From Oleomonas cavernae (GTDB taxonomy: Bacteria; Pseudomonadota; Alphaproteobacteria; Zavarziniales; Zavarziniaceae), in contig NZ_QYUK01000011.1 of NCBI RefSeq assembly GCF_003590945.1, forward strand, positions 2,632,001 through 2,696,000: a stretch of 64,000 nucleotides of DNA, given 5' to 3'. Under the pieces are notes generated by a model. It did not search any database and was not told where the DNA came from. It saw only the letters and a program-made list of their open reading frames with translations. Shown in pieces: positions 19,831 through 28,763 of the stretch. Every line of letters begins with the position of its first letter. The first letter of the stretch is position 1. Position numbers and translations under genes: made by a program.

Positions 19831-22496
19831 CTAGCCGGCGGCGGCGAACCGCGGCAACAGCAGCAGGGCGAAGACCGTCGCTATCCCCACGACGATACCG
19901 ACAATGTTCCAGGCGTTGTATTTCGAGTTCTGGACCAGGGCAATGTTGCCCGGTCTGTGCAGCCGGTTGACGGCGAGCACGGCGGGAACCGCGCAGGCGG
20001 TCTGCAGCACCGCCAGCAGCAGGGCCACGGCAAACGCCTTGCCGCTGCCGACAAAGGCCATGTTCACCCCGAAACTGGCGAAATAGAGCGCCGCCGACAG
20101 GATGGCCGCACCCACGCCCAGCCATCGCGGCAGCGGTGCTCGCTCGTTGCGCCGATTGGCCGCCCGGAACATGGGAAACAGCCAGAAGGGATAGAAAAGC
20201 GCCCGCCAGAACGCCCAGGTCCGCCCGCCCTCGAACTCGTTTCGCCAGCGATTGCACTTCCACAGCCAGAAAATGGTGTAGGTGCCCCAGGTCGCGAGGC
20301 TTAGCGCCAGGAACTTGTCGAGGCTGACGGGGTAGTAGAAGCCTTGCTGCGCATAGGCGCGATCGGCCCGCAGATTGAAGATCGCGGCACAGAAGATCAG
20401 CCCGCTCATCGAGAGGAAGATCGCCGACGGCCAGAGCACGCGTTTGGTCATCTCGGCGAGTTGCTGCGGCGTGGGCGGTTTATCCGGGGTGGCGCCGGCG
20501 AAGGACGTCATGCCCTTGGAGCTGGAGACGCCGCCCCGGCCGAGCACGGCGCTCAGGTCGTAGGTACTCCACAGAAAGCCATCCACATCCTTGGCGTCCC
20601 GCAGGTAGGGCTTGATGCCCGCCGCCGGGACCTCGGGCTGCTTGATCTCGAGGCTCCAGTCCGCCGTGAACGAGCCCCGCCGGCTCTCCGATTCCCGGCT
20701 GAAATGGAAATAGTCGTTGCCCACGGTAATGTGATCGAGCGCGGTCATATGCACGCCCTCGCCCGTGATCGAGACCACATGCTCCCGAAACATCGGATAG
20801 GGCAGGTCGACCGGCGCCCGCCGCTTGGCCGCGCCCGGTGTCTCCAGCATGTCTTCCAACAGGTCCGCCCGCAGCGGCCAACGGTGGTCCTCCACCCCCT
20901 CGGCCAGTTCCTGCTTGTCGATCAGATAGCGCTCGGTCACCGTCAATTCGTTGGCATCGCGGTCGTCGTCGACGGTGATCGGGCCCTGCATGGTCGCCCG
21001 GGATAGAGGCGATAGTAGTAGTCGCCGTACTTTTTGCTGGTCGCGGCCAGGGACGACGAGGCCAGTTGGCGGCGCATCCAATCGGCTTCGCGGCTTTGAT
21101 AAGTGGTGGTCACGGTCAGCGTGACGGGTTCGTCCGCCGCCTTGGGCACCTCGAAGGCTTCGCGCGTGACGGCGGTCGCGTGCCCTGGCCTCGCCCGGGG
21201 GATCGGCACGAGTTCGGCCGAGCCGGCGAAAATCGGCAGGCCCCAGCCATAGTTCGGCGGCGCCAGATTCCGGCCGACGCCGCCTTGATGGGACCGGGTC
21301 GGGTCGAGCCAATAGGTCTCGCCGGCAATCCTGGCGGTTACGATCGCGTGATCGAAGGCATAGGGTGAGGGCAACCGGTCTGCCAAGGCCCACCCTTCGT
21401 CGATACTTGCCAGTGCGACATGAGACTCGATGCCCAGGCGCTTCAGCACGGTCGCCAGCAGCAGGGCCTTGTCCTTGCAATCGCCGTAGGCGCTGGTGAC
21501 GACCTCCTGCGGGCTGCGCGGAAAATAGGAGCCCTTGCCGATTTCGATGCCGACATAGCGGATCTGGTCCTGGACCAGCCGCAGCGCCCGGCTCATCCGC
21601 TCCTCGGGCGCCACATAGCTCGACGCGATGAGATCGACCTGATCACCGAAGGCTTTCGGCAGGGCCTGGTCCGTCGTGTAGTACGGCGCCATTTCGCCGG
21701 TCAGGTCGCCCCATCCCGCCATGGTCGTCACCTCGATCGTCGACCAGGGATCGTACCAACTCGGCACATTCGCCTCGGCCGGCATCGGCTGCGGATCGCT
21801 GACCGTCCACTCGTAGGTCCGGCTTGCGGCATCCTGGGCCACGAGGTCCAGCTTGCGCCCGTCGGCGGATCGCTGACGGAGCGCTTTGTCCCCGTGCAGG
21901 ATGATCCGCGCCCGCGCGAAGGCCGTCGGCGTCGACCATGCCGTCCTGAAACGCACCGAGAGATCCCCGGCGGCGATCTTGGGCTTGCGGTACACCGTGA
22001 AGGCGTAATCGACAATGTCACCGACCCGGATATCCTTCAGGTTGGCGTGGACCGTCAGATAGCCATCGAGGATGCCTTCGGACAGGTCTTCCTCCTGGCG
22101 GAAGGTTTCAAAATCGGTCGTCCCCGTCAGGTCGATGGTCTGGCCATCGCGGGTCACCGTGACCTTGTTGACGCGCAGAGTCTCGTGGGTGGGGTCGAAC
22201 ACTTCGCTGATCGCCGCGGCTTCCTCGAGGCCCTGCCGGCTCTGCACCTGATAGGCGTAGCGTGAGTAGTACTCGACCTCGCCTTCGCGCCAATCGATCT
22301 GCCGGTCGACCAGCAGGAAATAGAGGCCGCCCGAAACCTCGGCGGCGCGATCGGGGTTGGCGGCCGGCACAGCCATCGGCAATGCCCAGGACGGCGCCGG
22401 CGCGACATAGTCGCTGGCGGCGAGCGCGACCCCAGGCATGATGACCGGCAACCAGAAGGAAAGAAGCAAGCGCCCCAGGGCACGACCCGCAAACAT
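19831..22496 (-). CDS. DUF3857/transglutaminase-like membrane protein (frameshifted)
   Basis: About 888 residues if one base is restored at the G run 21000-21002. Signal peptide first (ATG 22496, MFAGRALGRLLLSFWLPVIM). DUF3857 domain next (YSRYAYQVQSRQGLEEAAAI ... FETFRQEEDLSEGILDGYLT). A transglutaminase-like core follows, with Cys in SAYGDCKDKALLLATVLKRL, His in YAFDHAIVTA and Asp in YWLDPT. The C-terminal third has several membrane spans (AIFLSMSGLIFCAAIF, WNIVGIVVGIATVFALLLL). The Cys-His-Asp triad suggests a protease or transglutaminase fold facing the periplasm; the substrate is unknown. Convergent with greB. Confidence 0.8.
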
Positions 22497-22625
22497 GTTT
22501 GGTCTCTCAAATCGCCAGATGCTCAACGCCGCAAAGCATCGATATTAGGCACCATTCGGGCCATTGGCGAGAATCTCGAATTTGCCTTCGCGGTAAAATC
22601 GCGCAGCCGGGCCGGAGGGGCCTGT

Positions 22626-23084
22626 TTACTGCCGCGTCAGCGTGTAGATCACGTTGTCGAGGGCGAAGAGGGCCGTGCTGGCGTCCCGGAAATGATAGGA
22701 GAACAGGCCGGTCGAGCAGGCGACGTCGATCCCGGGCACCTCGCCCGGCGGCAGGCCCAGCGCCGCCGCTGCCTGGGCTTGACGGCCCTCGGGCAGGCCG
22801 CCCTGGAACAGGCCTTCAGGCGGGATGCGGGTGACCTCGTAGCCGACATCCGTGCAGCCGATGACGGACGCGGCGATAACCTCGTGGGCCGCGAAGGTGA
22901 CGGGCTGGCCCTTGAGCTTGGCCATCTCGGCCACTTCGTCCGGGCTTTGCTGGGCAACCCAGGGGGCCATCACCGCATCGCTGATCTTCCAGGCGCCCAG
23001 CAAGGTCTGGTCGGCGGCGTGGGCCGCCGATCCCGCCACCAAGACGGCGAGGACCACCTGCAACAGCACAACAAATCGACGCAT
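22626..23084 (-). CDS. Secreted hypothetical protein
   Basis: 152 residues with a signal peptide (MRRFVVLLQVVLAVLVAGSA). The mature part begins ADQTLLGAWKISDAVMAPWV and has two Cys (GCTDVG and VACSTG) that could form a disulfide. LLGAWKI is reminiscent of small lipocalin-like stress proteins, but no family is recognised. Separated by ~130 bases from the DUF3857 gene on the same strand. Confidence 0.6.
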   Translation of the reverse strand: MRRFVVLLQVVLAVLVAGSAAHAADQTLLGAWKISDAVMAPWVAQQSPDEVAEMAKLKGQPVTFAAHEVIAASVIGCTDVGYEVTRIPPEGLFQGGLPEGRQAQAAAALGLPPGEVPGIDVACSTGLFSYHFRDASTALFALDNVIYTLTRQ

Positions 23085-23199
23085 TCGATCGCCTCCCCAG
23101 GCCCCGTTCCGCGGCAAAGATCGGTCATTCAGCCCGGCCCTGCAACCAGCTTGGGGCCTGCGTGTTGTTATAGATTCAGGCTGCTTGGGAGCCATGGTG

Positions 23200-23466
23200 A
23201 TGAAACAGTTGAGTACAATCGCCGCCGCCGGCCTGCTGGCCCTGGCCATGTCGACCAGTGTCGCCGCGGCCGAACAGGCAACCAAGCCCACCACCGGGAC
23301 GACGGCAAAGCCGACCGGGCTCGAGACGCGCGTCGAGAAAAAGCTCCTGGGCCGGAGCGATAGCTGGCAGCGCTTCGAGCCGCCGCGCCCACTCTATCGT
23401 GATCGCTCGGAAAAGCTCTGGCGGCCCTCGACCGGCGACATCAAGCTGCGCCGGGCCGGCGACTAG
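23200..23466 (+). CDS. Small secreted hypothetical protein
   Basis: 88 residues: a signal peptide ([26 protein letters not shown]) and a ~60-residue basic mature part ending [25 protein letters not shown] lies 8 bases before the ATG at 23200, which favours it over the ATG at 23194. Not recognised. Its stop overlaps the recR stop from the opposite strand. Confidence 0.55.
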   Translation: MKQLSTIAAAGLLALAMSTSVAAAEQATKPTTGTTAKPTGLETRVEKKLLGRSDSWQRFEPPRPLYRDRSEKLWRPSTGDIKLRRAGD

Positions 23467-24077
23467 CTCTCGGAAGGCCGCCTTGCCTTCAGGGCCGCCG
23501 CCAGGGTACCGTCGTCGAGATAATCGAGTTCGCCGCCCACGGGCACGCCGTGGGCCAGCCGGGTCACCGACACGCCCTTGTGCTCGATCAGGCCGGCGAC
23601 ATAGTGCGCCGTGGTCTGGCCGTCGACGGTCGCATTCAGGGCCAGCACCACCTCGCGCAGCGGCGGCCCCAGGCGCGGCATCAGGCCGGCGATGCGCAGA
23701 TCGTCGGGGCCGATGCCGTCGATCGCCGACAGGTGCCCGCCCAGGACATGGTAACGCCCGCGAAAAGCACCCGAGCGTTCGATCGCCCACAGATCGCCCA
23801 CGCCTTCGACGACGCAGATGACCCCCTGGTCGCGGCCGGGGTCGCGGCAGATCGCGCAGGGGTCGCTGGTGTCCATGTTGCCGCACAGCGAGCAGGCCTT
23901 CACCGCGACCAGCGCCTCGGCCATGGCGGCGCTCAGCGGCCCCATCAGCGCCTCCCGCCTGGCAATCAGGTGCAGGGCGGCGCGGCGGGCCGAGCGGGGG
24001 CCCAGGCCGGGCAGCTTGGCAAGCAACTGGATCAGGCGGTCCAGGGCGCCGCCGGGCTCGGGTCCGCCGGATGCCAT
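23463..24077 (-). CDS. recR: Recombination protein RecR
   Basis: 204 residues. N-terminal HhH ([20 protein letters not shown]), C4 zinc finger ([16 protein letters not shown]), then a Toprim domain ([33 protein letters not shown] at the C-terminal end). Acts with RecO/RecF to load RecA at gaps. The ybaB stop is 7 bases upstream of its start in the standard dnaX-ybaB-recR order. Confidence 0.96.
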   Translation of the reverse strand: MASGGPEPGGALDRLIQLLAKLPGLGPRSARRAALHLIARREALMGPLSAAMAEALVAVKACSLCGNMDTSDPCAICRDPGRDQGVICVVEGVGDLWAIERSGAFRGRYHVLGGHLSAIDGIGPDDLRIAGLMPRLGPPLREVVLALNATVDGQTTAHYVAGLIEHKGVSVTRLAHGVPVGGELDYLDDGTLAAALKARRPSES

Positions 24078-24084
24078 GAAGCGA

Positions 24085-24405
24085 TCAGAACGGCAGCTTG
24101 AAGCCGGCGGGCAGGCCCATGCCGGCGGTCGCCTTCTGCATTTCCTCGGCCATGCGCGCCTCGACCTTGCCCTTGGCGTCGCGGTGGGCGGCGACGATCA
24201 GGTCTTCCAGTACCTCGGCCTCGTCGGCGACGATCAGGCTGGGGTCGATCTTCACCCGCTTGAGCTCGCCCTTGCCGTTCATGGTGACGGTCAGCAACCC
24301 ACCGCCCGAGCGCCCCTCGACCTCGACCGTGTCGAGGCTGTTCTGCATGTCGGCCATCTTGGCCTGCATGACCTGGGCCTGCTTCATGATTTCGTTGAGT
24401 TTCAT
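24085..24405 (-). CDS. ybaB: YbaB/EbfC nucleoid-associated protein
   Basis: 106 residues starting [20 protein letters not shown]. The middle [20 protein letters not shown] and KVKIDPSL-like segment ([10 protein letters not shown]) identify the family. A small dimeric DNA-binding protein always found with recR and dnaX. The start at 24405 gives the family N-terminus; upstream in-frame codons lie in dnaX sequence. Confidence 0.95.
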   Translation of the reverse strand: MKLNEIMKQAQVMQAKMADMQNSLDTVEVEGRSGGGLLTVTMNGKGELKRVKIDPSLIVADEAEVLEDLIVAAHRDAKGKVEARMAEEMQKATAGMGLPAGFKLPF

Positions 24406-24415
24406 GGGTGCTCTC

Positions 24416-26245
24416 TCAATCGTCGTCGGTCTCGAAATCGAAGATGTCGAGGATGGGGGCATCCTCGTCAGGCTCCTGCTCCGGCATATCGTCGGCCGGC
24501 GGCTCGATTGCAACCGCGCCCGCCTTGGCCTTGGCCCGGATTTCCACCAGCTTGGCCCCGGGAAAGGCGCTGAGCAGCGCTTTCACCGGATCGGAATTCA
24601 ACAGCCGTTCCGCCAGGGCGTTCTTGTCGGCCCGGGCCAGGTCGCCCAGGGTGGGGCCGCCCGGCTCCAGCGAGGTGTCGATCAGCCATGGCTGCCCGGT
24701 CCAGGTCTTCAGCAACTCGGCCAGGTCGCGGCCTAAGCTGCGCGGTGCGGTATCGCGCAGGCGCAGGGTGATCCGGCCGGGGGCGAAGGCCACCGGATGA
24801 ACGTCGTTCATCAGATGGGCGTGCAGACGGATTTCACGCTTGCTCTCAACCAGGGCGGCCACGGCCGCGAAGCTCGCCGGCGGTGCCGTTTCCGGGCTCT
24901 TGAGATAGACGACATTGCCCTGCGCCGAGGCGACCGGGCTGCGCTCGGGGCCGGGCGCCGGCAGTGGCCGGCCCATGGCGACGGGGCTGGAGACGGCAAG
25001 CGCGCTGGCCCCGCCACCGCCGCCCTGCGGCCCGCGCGGGGCACCGGGCTGGCCCTGGGCCCGCTCGTCCAGATACTGCTTCACCAGGTCGGCCGGCGGC
25101 GGCAGGTCGACCGCATAGGCCAGGCGGATCAGGATCATCTCGGCGGCCGACAGCGGGCTGGGCGCCATGCGCACCTCGCCCAGGCCCTTCAGCAGCATCT
25201 GCCAGGCCCGCGCCAGCACGGGCATCGACAGCGCCCTGGCCAGTTCCAGGCCGCGGGTGCGGTCGTGTTCCGAGGCGGTGGCCTCGCCCGCCGCATCGGG
25301 CACGATCTTCAGCCGGGTCAGCCAGTGGGCCAGTTCCAGCAGGTCCTGCAGCACCACCGCCGGATCGGCACCGGTGTCGTACTGGTCGGTCAGTTCGCCC
25401 AGGGCGGCCTTCACATCGCCGCGCATGACCATCTCGAACAGATCGAAGACGCGCGCCCGGTCGGCCAGGCCCAGCATGTCGCGCACCGCCCCCTCGTCGA
25501 CCTCGCCCGCCGCATGGGCGATGGCCTGGTCGAGCAGGGACAGGGCATCGCGCACCGAGCCTTCGGCGGCCCGGGCGATCAGGGCCAGGGCCGGCGGCGC
25601 CACATTGGCGCCTTCCCTGGTCGCGATGCCATGCAGGTGAGCGATCAGCCGCTCCTGCTCGATCCGGCGCAGGTCGAAGCGCTGGCAGCGCGAGAGCACG
25701 GTGACCGGCACCTTGCGGATTTCGGTGGTGGCGAAGATGAACTTCACATGCGCCGGCGGCTCTTCCAGCGTTTTCAACAGGGCGTTGAAGGCACTGGTGG
25801 AGAGCATGTGGACTTCGTCGATGATGTAGACCTTGTAGCGCGCCTGAACGGGGAGGAAGCGCACGCCCTCGATGATCTCGCGGATGTCGCCTACGCCGGT
25901 GCGGCTGGCGGCGTCCATTTCCTGGACGTCGATGTGCCGGCTCTCGGCGATCGCCACGCAGTTCACGCACGCCCCGCAGGGCTCGACCGTCGGCCCGCCC
26001 TTGCCGTCCAGGCCGATGCAGTTCAGGCCCTTGGCGATGATGCGGGCGGTGGTGGTCTTGCCCACCCCGCGCACCCCGGTCAGCATGAAGGCATGGGCCA
26101 GGCGCCCGGCCGCGATGGCGTTGGTCAGGGTGCGGACCATCGCCTCCTGGCCGATCAGCTCGGCAAAGTTGGACGGCCGGTATTTCCGGGCCAGCACCCG
26201 GTAAGGCACGGCCACCTCGGCGGCGGGAATCGAGCTGTCATTCAT
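24416..26245 (-). CDS. dnaX: DNA polymerase III subunits gamma and tau
   Basis: 609 residues. Clamp-loader ATPase: [20 protein letters not shown], Walker [15 protein letters not shown], zinc Cys in [10 protein letters not shown], Walker B/DExx region [20 protein letters not shown], sensor 1 [16 protein letters not shown] motif [10 protein letters not shown]. The C-terminal part is Pro/Ala-rich, then a tau domain and an acidic tail ([20 protein letters not shown]). The start is [11 protein letters not shown] at 26245. Whether gamma is made by frameshifting cannot be judged. Confidence 0.97.
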   Translation of the reverse strand: MNDSSIPAAEVAVPYRVLARKYRPSNFAELIGQEAMVRTLTNAIAAGRLAHAFMLTGVRGVGKTTTARIIAKGLNCIGLDGKGGPTVEPCGACVNCVAIAESRHIDVQEMDAASRTGVGDIREIIEGVRFLPVQARYKVYIIDEVHMLSTSAFNALLKTLEEPPAHVKFIFATTEIRKVPVTVLSRCQRFDLRRIEQERLIAHLHGIATREGANVAPPALALIARAAEGSVRDALSLLDQAIAHAAGEVDEGAVRDMLGLADRARVFDLFEMVMRGDVKAALGELTDQYDTGADPAVVLQDLLELAHWLTRLKIVPDAAGEATASEHDRTRGLELARALSMPVLARAWQMLLKGLGEVRMAPSPLSAAEMILIRLAYAVDLPPPADLVKQYLDERAQGQPGAPRGPQGGGGGASALAVSSPVAMGRPLPAPGPERSPVASAQGNVVYLKSPETAPPASFAAVAALVESKREIRLHAHLMNDVHPVAFAPGRITLRLRDTAPRSLGRDLAELLKTWTGQPWLIDTSLEPGGPTLGDLARADKNALAERLLNSDPVKALLSAFPGAKLVEIRAKAKAGAVAIEPPADDMPEQEPDEDAPILDIFDFETDDD

Positions 26246-26372
26246 CGGGCGCGATTGTGGCCATGCCCGGCCACTTGAACAAGGCGCATTGAGCGCCCGC
26301 GTAGCTTTAGCGGAGCGAGCCAAGGCCGCGGATGCGGCCGCCCGGCGCCTGAGGGACAAATGTAAGTAAGGT

Positions 26373-26467
26373 GGGAGGCTGGACAACAACCCAGATCGGA
26401 TTCGTTACGGCTGCTTCCTTCCGGACCTGACCGGGTTCGCGAGGGACCTGTCCATCGCCAACCTCCC
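26373..26467 (-). ncRNA. ffs: Signal recognition particle RNA (4.5S type)
   Basis: 95 nucleotides. The ends GGGAGGTTGG and CCAGCCTCCC pair to close the hairpin, and the universally conserved apical part GGTCAGGTCCGGAAGGAAGC with GGAA tetraloop and AGCAGCC is intact. It binds Ffh. Its position beside dnaX is typical of alphaproteobacteria. Confidence 0.96.
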
Positions 26468-26557
26468 GGCGTCTATATCGACGTTCGACGGCGTTTGGGC
26501 AAGTCCCAAAACGCAAAAAGGGCGGGCGAGGGGTTTCCCCCTCGCCCGCCCGGCTTG

Positions 26558-27913
26558 TCACGCGGCCTCGCGCTCGCAGGCCGCCACATAGGCCAGCACC
26601 GCCTCGGACCAGCCATCGATGCGGGTCAGCGTGGCGCTGTCCCGCACGAGTGCCGGCTTGTACGGCGCCACGTTGACGACCCAGGTCGGCACCCCCGGCG
26701 GCCAGGCCACGGTGTCGTGGCTCTGTTCGTCGGTGATGACGATGAACCGGGTGGCCTTGCGCAGGCGCCGCTCCAGGCCCGCCACCGCCTTGCCCAACAG
26801 GGTTCCGGCAAACGGCTGGCTGGCCACGACCGCGTCGCGCAGGGCAAAGCCCCGGCGCGACGCCACCTCGACCAGCTGGTTCGAGAAGGTGTGCACCTCA
26901 ACCTGGTCGCACACCTCCCGCGCCAGCACGGCAAGGCCGCAGGCCGCGTCGATCCGCGTCGTCTCGCTCCGGGGTGCGATCGGCGCCCCCATCGAACCGG
27001 AGACGTCGATCAGCAGCACCGTGTGCCCGGCCAGCGCCAGGTCCAGCCTGCCCGTTGCCCGGAACATGGCCGCCTCCAGCGCCGCCTCGGCCCAGGGCGC
27101 GTGGCGCGCCGCCGTGACGAAGCGGAACGGCAGCACGCGGTCGACCCGCTTGGCCGCCAGCGCCGTCTCGATCAGGTCGTGCTCGACGCCGGCCTTCTCC
27201 ATCAGGCGCAGGTTGCGCAACAGGGCCAGGGCACCCAGCCGGTTCTCGCCCAGCAGCCGCTCGAACGTCGCGCGCTTGTCGGCCCCGCTCGAGAGCGCCA
27301 CCTCCCAGGTATCGGGGGTGGCGAGGCTGCCCGCCTTCACCTTGGCCAGGAGCAGGGCCTGCGCCTCGCTCTCCGGCTTGGGGTGGGTCAGGCGCAGCAC
27401 GTCGACCAGCTTGATCGGGCCATCCCTGTCGTACTTGGCGAGCTGGTACTCGTCGAACTTCAGGAAGGCCCGGCCCAGGCCCTTCTTGACCTGGGCGGCC
27501 AGCGGCGCCCGCTTGACGATGCCCTCCGGGCTGCCGGCCCAATAGAGGGCCAGGAACTCGGCCAGCTCGTCCGGCCGCTCGACCACGTCGGCCAGCACGC
27601 CTGCGACCAGCGGCCGGTAGCGCTCGTGCCGCACCATCTCGCGGGCCAGCAGCAGCGGCACATGCCGCAGCTTGAACGCGCGCCGGGCCTCGCGGGCCAG
27701 ATCGGCAACGCGTGCCGGCTCGACCTGAGGGACCAGGTTGGCGATGCGGTCGGCGATGGCGACCCCGCCCTCGTAGAAGCTGTCCTCCCACAACAGGCAG
27801 CTCAGCACCGCCTTGCGCAGGGAGGCATAGGGCGTGAGGGGCACGGCGAGCGCGCCCTCGTGAGTCTTCGCGGTGATCCCCGCGAGAAGGGACTTGATGT
27901 TGAGACGAGCCAT
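26558..27913 (-). CDS. rsr: Ro60-family TROVE/vWA RNA-binding protein (Rsr)
   Basis: 451 residues. TROVE domain first (~10-290), made of HEAT-like helical repeats (LRKAVLSCLLWEDSFYEGGV, IADRIANLVPQV, AREMVRHERYRPLVAGVLAD). A C-terminal von Willebrand A domain carries a MIDAS motif D303-x-S-x-S (LIDVSGSMGAP) and ends VAACEREAA. Ro60 proteins are rings that bind misfolded RNA inside the pore and Y RNA on the outside, and help exoribonucleases. It is shorter than the ~530 residues usual for Ro60. AAAGGAGGT lies 5 bases before the ATG. The tRNA-like Y RNA array sits directly upstream on the same strand. Confidence 0.92.
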   Translation of the reverse strand: MARLNIKSLLAGITAKTHEGALAVPLTPYASLRKAVLSCLLWEDSFYEGGVAIADRIANLVPQVEPARVADLAREARRAFKLRHVPLLLAREMVRHERYRPLVAGVLADVVERPDELAEFLALYWAGSPEGIVKRAPLAAQVKKGLGRAFLKFDEYQLAKYDRDGPIKLVDVLRLTHPKPESEAQALLLAKVKAGSLATPDTWEVALSSGADKRATFERLLGENRLGALALLRNLRLMEKAGVEHDLIETALAAKRVDRVLPFRFVTAARHAPWAEAALEAAMFRATGRLDLALAGHTVLLIDVSGSMGAPIAPRSETTRIDAACGLAVLAREVCDQVEVHTFSNQLVEVASRRGFALRDAVVASQPFAGTLLGKAVAGLERRLRKATRFIVITDEQSHDTVAWPPGVPTWVVNVAPYKPALVRDSATLTRIDGWSEAVLAYVAACEREAA

Positions 27914-28147
27914 GTCGCACCTCCTTTCTGCCGGTGTCGGGCTCCTTGGAAAAATCGGTCTTGCCGGGAAGTAGTGAAAGCGGCTGCCCCGCCGGCGTGC
28001 CGGCGGTGGGGGTTCTCGGCCCCCTGGCTTGGTGGAGCGATGTAACCGCTGTCTGCGCCACGGCAAGAGTGGCGATGGTGACCCCATCGGGTAGTTTGGT
28101 GGCGGCGCCCTTTTTCGTTTCCAGCGAAGTAATCGCCGCCGGCGCCA

Positions 28148-28315
28148 CGATGGGGCCTGCCGGGTTGCTTTCGGGAACGCTCTTTTCCAGTGCTCTACCA
28201 TTGAGCTTCGGCGGGCTCGCGCCCGTCGGCAGGAATCGAACCTGCGGCCTCTGCGTTATGATCGAAGAAGTCGTCCCCTGCGCCACGGCAGGTCTCGATA
28301 AAGGTTACCCCATCG
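28148..28315 (-). ncRNA. YrlA-like Y RNA, copy 2 (permuted tRNA mimic)
   Basis: Read on the minus strand. CGATGGGG (28308-28315) pairs with CCCCATCG (28148-28155), and inside it CCTGCCG (28286-28292) pairs with CGGCAGG (28156-28162). Then GGGGACG pairs with CGTTCCC. The tRNA-like head reads T-arm GCAGGTTCGATTCCTGC (28229-28245), acceptor-like hairpin ACGGGC-GCGA-GCCCGC (28211-28226, GNRA loop), D-arm GCTCAATGGTAGAGC (28192-28206). This order is a circularly permuted tRNA without an anticodon arm, as known for YrlA RNAs bound by Rsr. The ends are estimated. No encoded CCA. Confidence 0.8.
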
Positions 28316-28403
28316 GGTAGCTTGGTGGTGACGTATCTATAAAGTCGAGGAGCCAAGGGCCCCCACGCCAGCCGAAGAATTCGCCGCCTGCGCCACGATG
28401 GGG

Positions 28404-28531
28404 CCTGCCGGGTTGCTTTCGGGAACGCTCTTTTCCAGTGCTCTACCGTCGAGCTTCGGCGGGCTTGCGCCCGTCGGCAGGAGTCGAACCTGCGACCTCT
28501 ACGAAGAAATAGTTCCCTGCGCCACGGCAGG
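28404..28531 (-). ncRNA. YrlA-like Y RNA, copy 1 (permuted tRNA mimic)
   Basis: Same architecture as the downstream copy. Closing stem CCTGCCG (28525-28531) / CGGCAGG (28404-28410); inner stem GGGAAC / GTTCCC; T-arm GCAGGTTCGACTCCTGC (28477-28493); acceptor-like hairpin with GCAA tetraloop in ACGGGC-GCAA-GCCCGC; D-arm GCTCGACGGTAGAGC. T54-T55-C56 and the D-loop GG are retained, so the D-T elbow can form. Differences from copy 2 keep pairing or loop class (GCAA versus GCGA; A-T versus G-T in the inner stem). The outer CGATGGGG strand is missing upstream; GGGGCC at ~28546-28553 may replace it. The transcript probably starts near 28551. Confidence 0.8.
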
Positions 28532-28561
28532 ATTGAAAATATGACTGTCGGCCCCGCCTGT

Positions 28562-28577
28562 TGCGGGGCCTTTGCCA
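28562..28577 (-). promoter_or_regulatory. Candidate sigma-54 promoter for the Y RNA/rsr unit
   Basis: The minus strand reads TGGCAAAGGCCCCGCA. The GG and GC pairs are separated by exactly 10 bases as in TGGCAC-N5-TTGCA, matching 8 of 11 consensus positions. The predicted start is ~28551, 20 bases before copy 1. In Salmonella the rsr-yrlBA-rtcBA unit is sigma-54/RtcR controlled, so the site is plausible. It overlaps a GC-rich inverted repeat (GGCCCCGC / GCGGGGCC, 28550-28570), so chance resemblance is possible. No rtcR is in the window. Confidence 0.35.
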
Positions 28578-28729
28578 GGCCTGGCCGGGATCGCCGACAT
28601 TCCTGGCACCGCCATCGGTGTCGGGGCTTGTCGCCCCCGTTCCCTCCGGCGGTCCCCGCGCTTTGGGCGTTACACCCCAAGGTCCGGGTCCCTTGGCCCG
28701 GCGCGCGGAAATATCCTGGCGGCGGGCAG

Positions 28730-28763
28730 AAAAAAACCTCTCGCGGCGGGGCCGGAGAGGTTT
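28730..28763 (-). terminator. Intrinsic terminator of the ncRNA
   Basis: On the minus strand AACCTCTC (28755-28762) pairs with GAGAGGTT (28735-28742) around a GC-rich 12-base loop, followed by a run of T (28730-28736). Canonical Rho-independent form. Confidence 0.8.

Larger units (their letters stand above)
28053..28531 (-). repeat. Tandem Y RNA repeat array (two full units, one degenerate)
   Basis: Direct repeats of about 225-250 bases. The + strand motif CTGCGCCACGGCA occurs at 28519-28529 (within copy 1), 28280-28290 and 28053-28065. CGCCACGATGGGGCCTGCCG occurs at 28391-28410 and 28143-28162. ACCCCATCGGGTAG followed by TTGGTGG occurs at 28307-28329 and 28081-28103. The third unit (nearest rsr) has the first motif but no D- or T-arm, so it looks decayed. 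On the minus strand the CGTGGCGC core also recurs inside each unit, giving five copies in all. Confidence 0.8.

Noticed and set aside
28186-28246. Possible ordinary tRNA genes in the Y RNA region
   Set aside because: D-arm and T-arm are in permuted order, the acceptor-like strands are joined by a tetraloop, and there is no anticodon arm or CCA end, so these are not decodable tRNAs.
28148-28531. Two-piece (permuted) tmRNA, as found in alphaproteobacteria
   Set aside because: No tag-coding segment (ANDN...-like) and no 3' CCA acceptor end were found, and the unit is tandemly repeated, which tmRNA is not.
27914-28531. CRISPR array suggested by the regular repeats
   Set aside because: Units are over 200 bases, there are only two to three of them, and the shared parts are RNA stems; there are no cas genes.
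28545-28575. Intrinsic terminator on the plus strand (GGCCCCGC hairpin followed by TTT)
   Set aside because: No plus-strand gene ends upstream of it, and the T-run has only three bases; it may instead be part of the Y RNA promoter or 5' structure.
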